Shown here piece after piece: positions 33,856 through 44,874 of a stretch of 60,011 bases of DNA; positions within the stretch are counted from its first letter, which is position 1; every line of letters begins with the position of its first letter. Source of the DNA: Zancudomyces culisetae (lineage: Eukaryota > Kickxellomycota > Harpellomycetes > Harpellales > Legeriomycetaceae); contig LSSK01001323.1 of the NCBI GenBank assembly GCA_001969505.1, forward strand, positions 1 to 60,011, given 5' to 3'. Below the pieces are notes generated by a model. The model saw only the letters and a list, made by a program, of their open reading frames with translations, had not been told where the DNA came from and did not search any database. Made by a program: the position numbers and the translations under genes.

Positions 33856-34808
33856 TGCAAGTTTGGTTTGTAAAAAAGACAGTTAGTTTGTTGGCCCATA
33901 CAAAGTACATGTTTTATGAGAGCTTTAGATTGCTATTTTTAGTAATTGGTTTGCTGGTTTATCATAACTTGTACTGTATTTTAGTAAATAGTTTTCAAGA
34001 TTGAAATACTTCTGCATTTAATAAATACACCCAGTCTTACGTTTGGTTTATCACATCACATCTCTACATCTCTCTCTCTCTCTATGTTCCACTAAAAAAA
34101 AATCGTATTGTGCGAGTTGTAATATAAAAAATGGCACACTCTCAGTCTTGAATAAATGATATTTTATTTCTATAATCCATTAATATCAAAAGCATTCAAT
34201 ATTTTCTACTAAAGTACTTGGGTAGCCTGATTCCATTTCACTTGTATAAACCATCCGAAATCCTGAAACTTGAGTTTTCGCACTACCTCGTGCTGATATG
34301 ACTGTGTGTTATTGGTTAATAAATGTATTTTCGAATACATATACCAGCCAAATATTTTTAACTTGTAGCTTTTGCACTGATGTCCCCACCCTCGTATTCT
34401 AGCTTCAATGTAAGGTTCTACCCTTTTTGGCAACTTGATGCCTTTAACTTGAACACCATTATTTTATCATTAAGCATAGCGTATCAAATGTTGTTCAAAA
34501 TCATCCGGAAAAAATACACCAATTAGCGCAAGCTGTTTGATAATTTCGGGATTGTAGAAATATGAAATTTGCGGGAAAGAAAGAACAAATTGTTTATATG
34601 CTTTACGTGAGGATTAATTATATTTTATGGCATTCGAGTTTTATTTGACTTTCTTTAATAACTAAAGTAATACTATATTGATAGAACAAGGATATTTTAA
34701 TAAAGAACTCGAATAATTTAAAAGACAAAACGGAATTCATAGTGGTATAGAATTCGAATAGTAACGCGCGAACCAGCTAAAAAGGGAAAAAACAAAACGA
34801 AATCAGGC
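33856..34808. other. Spacer between coiled-coil gene and VPS23
   Basis: This holds a (TC)n microsatellite near 34066-34083 and AT-rich DNA. On the minus strand, two segments in the same frame (about 34206-34480 and 34490-34615), separated by three consecutive stops, read somewhat like protein. They have no start or splice signals that I trust, so I leave them uncalled. Confidence 0.45.
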
Positions 34809-37158
34809 ATGGAAAACCGTCAGGATCCTATACTACTTTGGCTAAAAAACATTTGTAACAGAATGGTTAGTGATTTTTTTATAGAATATTTTATCATTAT
34901 TACACTAGCCACAACAGATAAAAAAAATTTGAAACCCATATCAACTCAAAAGGTATTGTAAAATCTAACATAAAAATCACCCTGCTGACAAAAAAAAATG
35001 CATAGTTTGAGGACAAAGAGGAATCTTATAGGCAGATTTCGAGCGTCATAGTAGAACATGATACCCTTTTAACCAAGGTAGATCAGTATGAAAACGAGAA
35101 GGGGCAATTCCAACATCTCTTGTGTGTATATGGTACAATCCCAATATCTTTTAACAGCGCAAAATTCAACATTCCCGTAAAAATATGGTTTCCGAGGGAT
35201 TATCCCAAGAGTTCACCTTACTCATTTGTGGTTCCTGCTGAAAACATGATCCTTAATGCTGGTAAAAATATCGATAAAAGCGGCAGAGTTATAATAGGAT
35301 ATGTTCAAAATTGGAACTCCGCCAATGTAATGAATAACTATATTTTATAAAGAAAAATATATTTATAGATATACATATGTATGAACATACGAATGACTTA
35401 TAATTGGGGGGAGAGGTTGTGATTATAGACTACTTTGCTGATTGGAAGGATATAATTAAATCCCAATGTACTACAATATTTATTTATAGGAAGGAAAACT
35501 AATTGAACTACTGGGCGAAATGAGACGAGAGTTTTCAAAAGAGCCACCAATGTTTAGCAAGCCTGCTGGGTATGTCGAAGCTGTTGATAAAAATGCGAAC
35601 AAAGATATGTGGGGAGATATAAAGCTGCTGGAAAATAAATATATTAAAGAGTCAGGTTCTTCAAAACCCAACCCTGAAGCCACTAGATCAAACCCAGATC
35701 TGAATAGTGAATTTAATGGCGAAAAAAATGCAACTCGGCTACACAGTTCAGTTGTCTCTGGTACAGTGGGGTTATCAGCACAATCCAAGCTAAATTTTGG
35801 TGGTGCAGCCCGGTTTAAAACTGCGGGTTCAGGGGTTCCAAATTATAATCCTCTTATTCTAAACAACGTACAGAATGCAGCTTTTATTGGAATGAAAGCA
35901 CCTGTGAACAAGCGGCCCTCTTTACATAGCGATAATGAGATTGCAAAAACATCATCATCACCTACATCTCTAAACAGCTCAAAGAGTGCGATGGAGTCGA
36001 ATGCAAGCGAGGTCGGTAATATATCATCAAAACCAGAATTTGCTGAAGAAAATAGCTCGGAAAAAGCTGGAGCTCATAATTTGGCATCTGATACCTCTAA
36101 AGACCATAAAGTGAATGAAAACAAGTCATCATTTGATCGACCACCTCTTCCTACACTTCCTAGAGTAAAACCATGGTCAGCTAGTACCAATTCACCCAGT
36201 ATAATAGATTTCCGCAAAGAGCTGGCCGAGATATCCAATTATAATGGAAACAATTCCGAACGAAAAGAAAACACTGTAGCAATAGCACAGGTATCTTCCG
36301 AAAAGCTAAATGAATCGAGAATGGCTTTTTTGGAGATGAACGAGGCATTTAATGAGAAGCTGCGGTTGAGAGATAATATTCAGCAAAGTTCAGGCAAGTT
36401 ATTATTTTTTTTTAAAGTAAAGCACCTTTAATATTTAATTCTTATTCGTTTATTTATCAAACATAGTGAGTGGTATGAGTAAAAATATGAACCTAGAACA
36501 AGTTACAGCAGGAGTGACAGAGAATCCTACAACTACTAACGTGAAAAAAACATCTACTCAAGCCCAGTCGGTTCGGCATGACCTTGCTAAAACTCGAAAC
36601 CGTACATCTTTAATGGATTCAGAATCGCCAATGGATGAAAAAAACTTGTCTGTAAAATACAAACTTGCTATCTTGGACAAATTAGTAGATGAAATGTTTA
36701 AGTTTCGGGAAATTCACACCAAGATTAATCATGATCTGATACAGGACTGCTCAGAGCTCAGTAATAGCAATGCAATTATAGAAATGGAAAAAAAAGAAAT
36801 GGTTTCTATTGCTGACCGAGTAGATAAAAAAATACATGTGCTCAAAAAACAGCTGGAGTCACTAGAAACCCAGTATGCTACAGCCCAGATGAAATGCGAG
36901 TATCTAAGTAATACCAACAAATTGGAACCAGAGAACTTCTTTGGTGGAACTACCCCGATACAAGACCAGCTGTTATCTGTTTCTAGTGAAATCCACGCGC
37001 TGGATGATGCCATATATTACTTGGGGAAGGCACTTGATGTTGAAAGGATTGATTTACAGACTTATCTCAAAAATGTTAGAAAGCTTTCACAACAGCAATT
37101 TCTTGCCAAGGCTCTCGCGAATAAACTCAGAAAGATGGCCAACTTGAACATCGGTTAG
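34809..37158 (+). CDS. VPS23: ESCRT-I subunit Vps23/TSG101
   Basis: Four exons, 34809-34865, 35006-35326, 35490-36393 and 36467-37158, give 657 residues. The N-terminal UEV domain (1-140) shows 'LLCVYGTIPISF', 'NIPVKIWFPRDYPKSSPY' and 'NAGKNIDKSGRVIIGYVQNW'. This is a ubiquitin-conjugating-enzyme-like fold without catalytic Cys that binds ubiquitin and P(S/T)AP motifs. A Ser/Asn-rich linker (about 140-480) follows the 'MFSKP' turn. A coiled coil starts near 490 ('AILDKLVDEMFKFREI'). The steadiness box is at about 594-655 ('HALDDAIYYLGKALD', 'IDLQTYLKNVRKLSQQQF'). Together with Vps28/Vps37 it sorts ubiquitinated cargo at endosomes. Intron 3 appears to be GC-AG (donor GCAAGT at 36394), because only that join keeps the frame. 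Retention of this intron would end the protein before the coiled coil. Confidence 0.93.
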
Positions 37159-37810
37159 TTGATACGTTTAATTTTTCTCTTGCTAACATTAACTTTAATA
37201 TTAAAATTAACGTTGAAACTCATCCTTTCATCCCTTTTCTTCTCTCTCAACTTTTAGCATTTTTTTCTGTTTGCATTTTTTTTTGAGTGAAAAGCACATA
37301 TATTTAGATTTATTTCTGGCCTTTTTTTTCCCGAAGAATTCGTGTGTATTTTCAAGTCTGGTTTGAAGCTCAGAAACATGCCACATGATGGCTATACTAA
37401 TTAAATACAATAATTTGGCTATAATTGAAGAGACCTATAAGTATTTGTATTGTTGTATGCTTCCGTTTTCTCTTATATAAAAACACGCCAGTAGCAGCCT
37501 ACTAGCAAACAAAACACGAGAAAGCACACAGAATGTGCTGAAAGAAAAAATAAATACCGAACGAGCGGTGTGGCCGGATGCCAAATCGTGATAACATTAA
37601 CAGTATCTACAGCTTGTTTGATCCTAAAATTGTGGTTTGATGTGATATTACCATAAAATACTATCTACTATCCCGTAATATAGCATCAACTCTACCTAGA
37701 ATCATCAAACAAAAGTTGTTTTCATTCTTTTTTTTAAAAAAAAAATAGCACTTGGCAACACAAAATGACAAAATAAGAGTAACAACAGTAATGAGGCCGA
37801 GGAGAGGAGC
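37159..37810. other. Convergent spacer between VPS23 and ALDH
   Basis: This is 650 bp of AT-rich 3' sequence with no gene visible. Confidence 0.6.
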
Positions 37811-39385
37811 TCATCCCAAACAGATCGTCTGCACCTTTGTGAAAAATTCAATGCTGTGAACACCACCTTCAGTTCCTACGCCAGAACTCTTGAACCCACC
37901 AAACGGCATGTCCAGGTTGCGAACTAAGAAACAATTACACCAGACAGTCCCTGCCACTATCTGTCCCGCAACACGGCGAAGTTTGGTCTGCTCCTGACTC
38001 CATACCGTAGCCGATAGCCCGTAGGATGTATCGTTGGCATATTCTATTGCCTGAGCCTCATCATCAAACGGAAGAATTACCACAACCGGTCCAAATATTT
38101 CCTCCTGCACCAACCTGGACTTTTGCGAACATCCTGTGATCACAGTTGGCGCCATGAAGTATCCACCCTCACACCCTGATATGGTGAGCGCACCGGTTTC
38201 GCTGATACTTGATACCTCTGGGCGCAGTTCTCTGTCTACACAGAAATCAACGTCATAGCCTTGCTCCAATGCATATTTCACATAACTTTGCACTTTGTCG
38301 TAATGGATTTGACTGACCAAAGGTCCATAGTATGATGTCTTTTCTGTAGGATTACCAACTCTAATAAGCTTTCGTGCAAGCTGCCTAAAGTCAGTAACAA
38401 ATCTTTCATAAATGGATTTCTCAACATATATTCTAGATGGGCACAGGCAAATTTCTCCCTGATTCAAGAATGAAGCCTTGACCAATGAAGTCAAAGTCTC
38501 GTCATAGTTTGAATCCGCAAACACCAGTGCTGGGTTTTTGCCTCCAAGTTCTAGAGATATATGTTTAAATAATGGGGCTGCGGTCCGAGCAATGTGCTTT
38601 CCTGTAACTGTCCCCCCTGTGAAAGAGATCAATGGAACATCAGGGTGTGTGACAATGCTATTTCCAACGGATGCGCCAAGCCCGAAGACCATGTTTATGA
38701 CACCATCAGGAATACCTGCTGCCTTAACCAGTCTTGTAAGCATCATAGCAGTAACACTTGTAAATTCACTTGGCTTACAGACACATGTATTTCCAGCAAC
38801 GATGCATGGTGCGATCTTCCATGTGAGCAGATATAAAGGAAGATTCCAGGGGCTTATGAGACCTGCAACACCCACAGGTGTTCTGTTGGTATAGCTAAGC
38901 GCATTAGCCTTTATAGGAGCACCAGCGGAATCTGTAACCATCTTCATATATTTGGTTTCGCCGACGTGCTCGGTTGTCTGTCCTGTCAGGAGATTTGCGA
39001 AATATCTAAAGTTGTACACAGCCCGCGCGATATCCACATTTCTGGACATTGTAAGAGTTTTTCCTTGGTCCATGGTTTCGTATTGTGCAAAGGCTTCCAA
39101 ATTTTCCTCAAGTAGGTCAGCTAGCTTGTGAACGAGCTTTGCTCTTGTCTCCTTGTCGGTGGTGCTCCACACTGGAAATGCCTTTTTTGCCGCCGCAACT
39201 GCTCGACTTACATCTTCGGCAGAGGAATCTGGGATTTTGCTGTATACTTTGCCTGTACTTGGGTTGTAGTTATCCAGATACTGGCCATTGGAGGGTTCAT
39301 GCCATTCACCATCAAAGTAATTTCTTACTGTTACTTGTTCAGTAAAGGGATCTGGTATGAGGTTTTCATGCAGGATTTGCGTCAT
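37811..39385 (-). CDS. Aldehyde dehydrogenase, probable 2-aminomuconate 6-semialdehyde dehydrogenase (ALDH8A1-like)
   Basis: This is a 524-residue intronless NAD(P)-dependent aldehyde dehydrogenase. The catalytic pair is present with the canonical 34-residue spacing: Glu279 in 'ELGGKNP' and Cys313 in 'FLNQGEICLCPSRIYVEKS'. The 'NQGEICLC' active-site sequence is the form I associate with ALDH8A1 and bacterial 2-aminomuconate/2-hydroxymuconate semialdehyde dehydrogenases, unlike the 'GQCC' type. 'SFTGGTVTGKHI' is the Rossmann-loop segment and 'PFGGFKSSGVGTEGG' the C-terminal family motif. It would oxidise 2-aminomuconate semialdehyde (the ACMSD product) to 2-aminomuconate. It is divergent from ACMSD across a 2.06 kb spacer, with a RidA deaminase next, which strongly supports this substrate over other aldehydes. 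No mitochondrial presequence is evident, so a cytosolic site is likely. Confidence 0.88.
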   Translation of the reverse strand: MTQILHENLIPDPFTEQVTVRNYFDGEWHEPSNGQYLDNYNPSTGKVYSKIPDSSAEDVSRAVAAAKKAFPVWSTTDKETRAKLVHKLADLLEENLEAFAQYETMDQGKTLTMSRNVDIARAVYNFRYFANLLTGQTTEHVGETKYMKMVTDSAGAPIKANALSYTNRTPVGVAGLISPWNLPLYLLTWKIAPCIVAGNTCVCKPSEFTSVTAMMLTRLVKAAGIPDGVINMVFGLGASVGNSIVTHPDVPLISFTGGTVTGKHIARTAAPLFKHISLELGGKNPALVFADSNYDETLTSLVKASFLNQGEICLCPSRIYVEKSIYERFVTDFRQLARKLIRVGNPTEKTSYYGPLVSQIHYDKVQSYVKYALEQGYDVDFCVDRELRPEVSSISETGALTISGCEGGYFMAPTVITGCSQKSRLVQEEIFGPVVVILPFDDEAQAIEYANDTSYGLSATVWSQEQTKLRRVAGQIVAGTVWCNCFLVRNLDMPFGGFKSSGVGTEGGVHSIEFFTKVQTICLG

Positions 39386-41441
39386 CTCTTTTTTTTCTCT
39401 CTCTCTTGTGTGTTATTTTGATATTTTAATTCATCCAACTTGTTTGCCAACTTTTATGTGTTTATTTTTTATTTCTTCAACACAGGTGCGTTACAATGGG
39501 TCTAGGCCTTATATTTTTTTATCTGTAAAATGCATCAATGCTTTGAGTTTTCACCGAAAATAATAACAATTAGTGGGTTCGCTCGAAGCTGAATTTAGTC
39601 ATTAAGGATTTATTCGACAATTTGTAACTGAAACAGCGTGCACAATTTGATGCCTCAAGCGCTACCAAATAGAAACTGCTGAAACCGGTTTGTTATAATC
39701 AATTTCGTTTTTTTCCATGTTTTTGATTAATTTGTCATATTTGAAAAATGATGAAACTGTCAAAGTAACATAAAAAAGTACTAAATTTGATTAACGAGTA
39801 AATAACAGAAATTGGCCAAAGGGGGTGGAGGGGAGGAGATTGATAGTGTGACAAAAGAGGAGTGGAAACCAACAACTTTTGCTGTTTTGATGGAAAAGTA
39901 CAAGCAAAGCCAATTTTGTAGAAAAAAAAGTACACTTGTTTTTGCTGTTGGTGTCCATATAACATGACTCCAGTGGTATATAGACGCCAGCATAGGTACA
40001 TTTATGTGTCTACTCACGTATCTATCATTATGCACGACTGTTATAACAATATTTTCGACTAGCCCCTCAATCAACCTTTTTTTTTTTGCTTTTTTTTACT
40101 TTTATTCATAATCTTAACAGATATCAACACATATAGATGATCCCACAAACTAGCCGTAAAAATACCAAAAAACAAAAATGTTCACAAGGCAGGTTAGGTT
40201 TGTGAGCTTTGAGAACAAGCCCCTAACCAAAGCAATGGGCTATTATTTTTCCCACACTTTCTATCAACCATTTGAAAAAAGAAGTGATATCAACAATGAA
40301 TAAACCGTCAAGCTGTAATTCAGCGCTTTTTGCTTTTGCGTGTATTTATCCAACTAGATAGATATGTTTATATTTGATGGTACCACTTTCATTCTGCAAA
40401 TAGTTGTGAAAAATAGATAGGATGAAAATACCAGAAATAAACATAGTAAAACTACAAAGTTGAAACAAATGTTCCCTTCCCACCCCCTCTTCTTCTCTCT
40501 ATTTATCTATCTTCGTGTTACAGCACCTTAATATCCGTGGGAACTGGTTACATAAGTTATGAAACAGCAAACTGATAACGCAGTGCTTGTTTTGGCCTGT
40601 GAGCACTCATAACTCAATTCTATTTCATCTTTCCTTTTAGTTTTAAAAAATAAAGATCGTAGTTACCTTGCCCAAATACTCAAAAAGAAACTTTCCTGAT
40701 TTTCCTCAGAAAATCTATCAAACATGAATAACCAAGTTGTCCTTATAAGCGGTTCTGTTATCATCAGAATACATACATGCTATTAACTCATTACCTTTAC
40801 TTGCATTACCTAAACTTGATGCATTCAAGGACTAGATTTGAAATAGTGAGAGAAAAAATATGAACTACCAAACAAAATAGACCTTGCTAGATTCTATGAT
40901 TGTTCGTGGCAAATAAAAAATAAAAAACTATGCTACTCAGTCATATTACTGGTCTTTCCTAAAAATCACATAATCTAATTACATCATATCTGTTCTTTTC
41001 ATCTTCATCATTAGGATAAACCCGATGGGTATAATATGAGCAAAGCAAAAATAAAAAACATGTGTTTATTGAGATATACACCAGCCTTGTAGCCTCCACA
41101 TCTTCCTGTGACCACTTTTGCATTTAGCGCATATTATTTTTTTTGGGTTGTTGTGAAGGCATACGCCGATTCATTGGTAACAAAAAAAAAATAGACACAC
41201 CCCTCCCAGCTTTTTTCTATTTTTGAAATAATGCCTCGTATAAAACTTTGCCCACGCTCCCTCTTACAAGTCACATAGTTGCGAATAAAAAGGAACATCC
41301 CTTCTTCATATCATAAGTGATAACATCAGGAGTACTTATTATTTAGTATAGCTTTTTGAAAGGATCTTCCATTTTACATTTAGCTTTGTGACTTTAAACG
41401 ATTAGCAGGTAAAGAAAAGACGATAAGGATAAACATAGAAA
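39386..41441. promoter_or_regulatory. Divergent ALDH/ACMSD promoter region, 2.06 kb
   Basis: There is no coding region here. It carries the promoters of both catabolic genes. On the ACMSD side a TATAAAA lies at 41239-41245. GATAA motifs lie at 41015-41020, 41319-41324, 41422-41427 and 41428-41433, the last two directly in tandem. HGATAR sites serve GATA nitrogen regulators (AreA/Gln3) in fungi, so nitrogen control of tryptophan catabolism is possible. In AT-rich DNA one or two such sites are expected by chance. Confidence 0.35.
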
Positions 41442-42982
41442 ATGACAATCGATGAAAAAGATTCGAGCACAATAAACAGCGCATCGGGTGATGCTAGGAG
41501 GCTAGTCATAGATTTCCACACACACATTCTTCCTAGGGAAATTCCAGACTTTGAAGAAATGTTTGGGTATGGCGGCTGGATAAAGCTCAGAGATAATGCA
41601 AGCGTAAGTATGAGGTGAAAACCTATGAGTTTTCAGTTATTCAACTATTTATCTTGCTTTCTGAATGGCCTTAGTACTATGTTTTCATTTCTTTACCCCC
41701 AACTCTATTAAAAAGGCATGAATATGTTTATAGAGCCCAGACAAGGCTGATATGATACAAAACGGCAGAAATTTTAGAACAATTGACTGCAACTGCTGGC
41801 GCTCGTCCCAGAGAATTCATGAGTGTGATAGGGATGGTGTAGACGTACAAGTAAGTCGTTGTGCGGTTTATTCCGCAACTTTTTAGCATCACATGCTAAG
41901 TCTCTATTATTACTTTTTACTATCACAGTATTTGTCTAGAGAATCTAGAAAGATCACTATATAACTATATAATATTCTTTGGTTTAACTGAAATAGGTTA
42001 TCTCTACAATACCAGTAATGTTCTCTTATTGGGCAAAGCCAAAGGATGCGCTTTTTGTGTCACAGTTTTTGAATGATCACATAGCACAATGTGTTTCTGA
42101 AAACCCCAAGAGATTCATAGGATTGGGAACTATCCCCATGCAGGATCCTGAACTTGCAGTTCGCGAAATGCATCGCTGCGTGAAGGAACTGGGACTGAGT
42201 GGGTTCCAAATAGGCTCACATGTGAATAACCTGAACTTGGATGCTCCTGAATTCGAGCCTATATGGAGTGCAGCAGAAGAGTTGAACACCACCATATTTA
42301 TACATCCATGGGATATGGATTCTGAAGGAAGAATGTCCAAGTACTGGTTCCCATGGCTAATTGGAATGGTAAGCTTAGCAATTTTTATAAACATTTGTCA
42401 AGAATATCCCACGTCTCCGCTCCCCTATTTCGTGGTTTAAAGTCACCGCATTCTTTTGATTTTTTTTGTTTTATTTTGATGTGCTATTCAGGGGTCACTT
42501 TTTGCAAAGTGTTTGTATACGATATGGAAATAACTAATATTTATATCTATATATAGCCATGCGAAACCACAGTTTCCATTTGTTCATTGATACTTGGTGG
42601 TGTATATGACAGACATCCAAATCTGAAGGTAGTTTTTGCACATGGAGGCGGCTCATTCCCGGGAACAATGGGGCGCATATTCCATGGATATGAATGTAGA
42701 CCAGATCTAGTAGCCCACTCCTGCAATGCTCATCCTGAAAGCTATCTGCCAAAACTATACTTTGACTCGCTAGTTCATGATGAAGAGACTCTAGAATTTT
42801 TAGTCAAAAAAATCGGTGTAAAAAACATCGTCTTGGGATCTGATTATCCATTCCCACTAGGAGAAGACGTTCCCGGGAAACTTGTTGCAAACTGTACATG
42901 GCTTAGCGAAAAGGATAAGCAGAGCATCTTGGCATTTAACGCTTTACATCTCCTTGGGCTAGACCCTAGTGACTATTTCTAA
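41442..42982 (+). CDS. ACMSD: 2-amino-3-carboxymuconate-6-semialdehyde decarboxylase
   Basis: Four exons, 41442-41603, 41734-41850, 41997-42368 and 42557-42982, all in phase 0, give 358 residues. It is an amidohydrolase-superfamily zinc enzyme that decarboxylates ACMS to 2-aminomuconate semialdehyde, diverting tryptophan carbon away from quinolinate and NAD. Metal ligands are visible: His26 and His28 in 'DFHTHILP', the His of 'FIHPWDMD', the His of 'FAHGGGSFP' and the Asp of 'LGSDYPFPLGE'. 'VISTIPVMFSYWAKP' and 'FIGLGTIPMQDPELAV' are near-identical to the animal enzyme as I recall it, and 'NCWRSSQRIHECD' covers the substrate-binding Arg region. An N-terminal extension of about 20 residues precedes the core. 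It is divergent from ALDH and upstream of the RidA gene on the same strand, forming a three-enzyme module. Confidence 0.95.
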
Positions 42983-43064
42983 ATACCTCATGTTTATGTG
43001 CATTTATTTACACACTGATATTACTACTGTTGCTATGAACTTTTTTCTATGTAAACCTGTTTCA

Positions 43065-43075
43065 CCCCCCCCCCC
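43065..43075. repeat. Poly-C run of 11
   Basis: Eleven consecutive C lie just past the ACMSD stop codon, inside the catabolic cluster. Confidence 0.95.
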
Positions 43076-43527
43076 ATTTACAATAAACTTTGAACAATAG
43101 TGCACAGCTACACTCAGAATCCTTTTTTTTTGAAGATTAAGGCATCTGATATTTATTTGTTGTTGAAAATTGATTTATTATGCTGTTGTGGACCAAAATG
43201 GAGATCGCATCTTGTGGTGATTCTGATACACAAAAGTATGGTTGAAGTTTTGTCGTGACCTAGAACATTTTAGTATGTTTCATTTTGCAAAATTAAACAT
43301 GAAATCATATTTTAAACATGCCATCAAGCTAAGTTGCCGAGTTTTAGCAAATATTCGAAAAACATTAACTAATTGTATAATTAACCTAGTGATCAATTAA
43401 CTTGTTGATTGTGTTGAAATGGGTTGCACTAGGTACCAAAAATCAGGTTTTAATCATTTAGACTGTAATAAACCATCAAAGTCGTCATATACCCACTATA
43501 CAATGCTTTCTGATAACCTGTGTGTGT

Positions 43528-43540
43528 GGGGGGGGGGGGG
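43528..43540. repeat. Poly-G run of 13
   Basis: Thirteen consecutive G follow a short (TG)n, 600 bp upstream of the RidA-family gene. Confidence 0.95.
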
Positions 43541-44139
43541 TTCAGAAAATCTGAACCTGATAGATTATTTGAAGGATCAAGAAAAGTGTGGGAGAAAAAG
43601 ATAAAGAATAGGGGGTAGGAAGGCTCTCTTTAAGCCTAGCTTTCTCTGTTTCAAACCAGGTTTGTGATTCCTACTGAAATTCGTTTCAGCTTGGAAGCAA
43701 CGATTTTCCCAGGATTGATAAACGTAATCTTGATGTATTATTCCATAACTGTGTTGTGAGTAATTAACTTGGCAGGCTAGCCACTAAAAATCCTCAAAAA
43801 CCCATGGCTAGCTAAAGATGTGAACAACCCTTGCCCATTTTCTAAAGATGAATAACAAGCAGCAATATACTCAAATACGCCCGGTCTTGCCCAATCGCAT
43901 GATGAAGCTGTAGCTCCTCCTTCCCCCCTTTTTTCCACCCACGCTTTTGGTGTTGTTAGTTGATGCAAATTATTTTTGGTATCCAAACAACATAAAAAGC
44001 GGAAATATACCCCATCACATCGAGAAAAACATACTAGTTACCACTTAGCACCAGGATAGAGTAATAATTTCAACAAACGACATCCGCTCACAAGTTTATT
44101 CGCAATTCTCACAACAACAACAAAAAAAATAAAAACACA

Positions 44140-44874
44140 ATGCAATTACCCGAACTGAAGGTGGAATCACTTCAACTTACCGAGAAGGCTCAACCGCTTG
44201 CAGGGTATCCTCATGCCAAAAAAGTTGGACCATTTGTATACGTTAGCGGCTTGTCCTCACGCCGACCAGACAATAGGTAAATGATTTTTGGTATATTTAT
44301 CTTGTTTTTTTTTTTGTTTCGAACTTGTGCCTTTGGGCCATTTCCACCTTTAAGCAATGTGAAATATAATTTACAACCATCCAAACTCACAAGGTTTTAA
44401 CAATTTATTATTTTTTTTTTTTGATTTACACAACAGCTATGCTGGAGTCACTGAGTTACCCGATGGTACACTAGAGCTGGATATAGAAGAACAGACTCGA
44501 ACAGTTATAGAAAAGTAAGACGAAACTTTTTCCCTTCTTTTTTTTTTTTGCTTGAGATGCACAGCATTGCATTCTCTTAGAATGTTTGGTTTTTTGTTTT
44601 CTGGACGTTTTGATTAAAGAAAATATTTGGTGCTAATTATGTAAATAGTATCAAGTACGCTTTGGAACAGTTCGGTGGTGGCTTGGAAAATCTTATCGAC
44701 GTCACGGTGTTCCTCGTAAACATGAACGATTTTGAAAGATATAACAAAGTTTACAATGAATATTTCACTGCAGCCACGGGTCCAGCTAGAACCACAGTTG
44801 AAGTCAGTAGACTTCCTGGAAAATTACCATCCAAATTGTTGATTGAAATCAAATCCACCGCCTATATTCCATAA
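44140..44874 (+). CDS. RidA/YjgF-family protein, probable 2-aminomuconate deaminase
   Basis: Three exons, 44140-44276, 44437-44514 and 44649-44874, give 146 residues in phase. The RidA fold is clear: '[16 protein letters not shown]' near residues 35-45, '[18 protein letters not shown]', '[16 protein letters not shown]', and the C-terminal '[14 protein letters not shown]', which holds the conserved active-site Arg. RidA proteins hydrolyse enamine/imine intermediates; the bacterial 2-aminomuconate deaminases (AmnD/NbaF) belong to this family. Two facts favour that job over generic RidA: it lies next to ACMSD and an aminomuconate-semialdehyde-type dehydrogenase, and it is longer than the typical 125-130-residue RidA. 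It would turn 2-aminomuconate into 4-oxalocrotonate plus ammonia. The substrate is inferred from context; the family is certain. Confidence 0.87.

Larger units (their letters stand above)
42983..44139. other. Spacer between ACMSD and the RidA gene
   Basis: This 1.16 kb region contains C11 (43065-43075) and G13 (43528-43540) runs and AT-rich DNA. It likely includes the promoter of the RidA-family gene. Small frames at 43419-43604 and 43777-43986 show no domain. Confidence 0.5.

Noticed and set aside
34206-34615. Two protein-like minus-strand segments in one frame separated by three consecutive stops
   Set aside because: There is no reliable start, no donor/acceptor to bridge the stops, and no recognisable family. 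Frames of 40-83 codons are expected by chance here. A decayed gene remains possible.
34921-34953. Apparent extra exon in VPS23 intron 1 ending in AAAAG|GTATTG
   Set aside because: Every frame compatible with exon 1 meets a stop at once, while direct joining of 34865 to 35006 gives a normal UEV N-terminus.
37560-37600. 'GGTGTGGCCGGATGCC' resembling a Ser/Leu tRNA 5' end
   Set aside because: No B-box follows within 100 bp and no acceptor stem can be paired.
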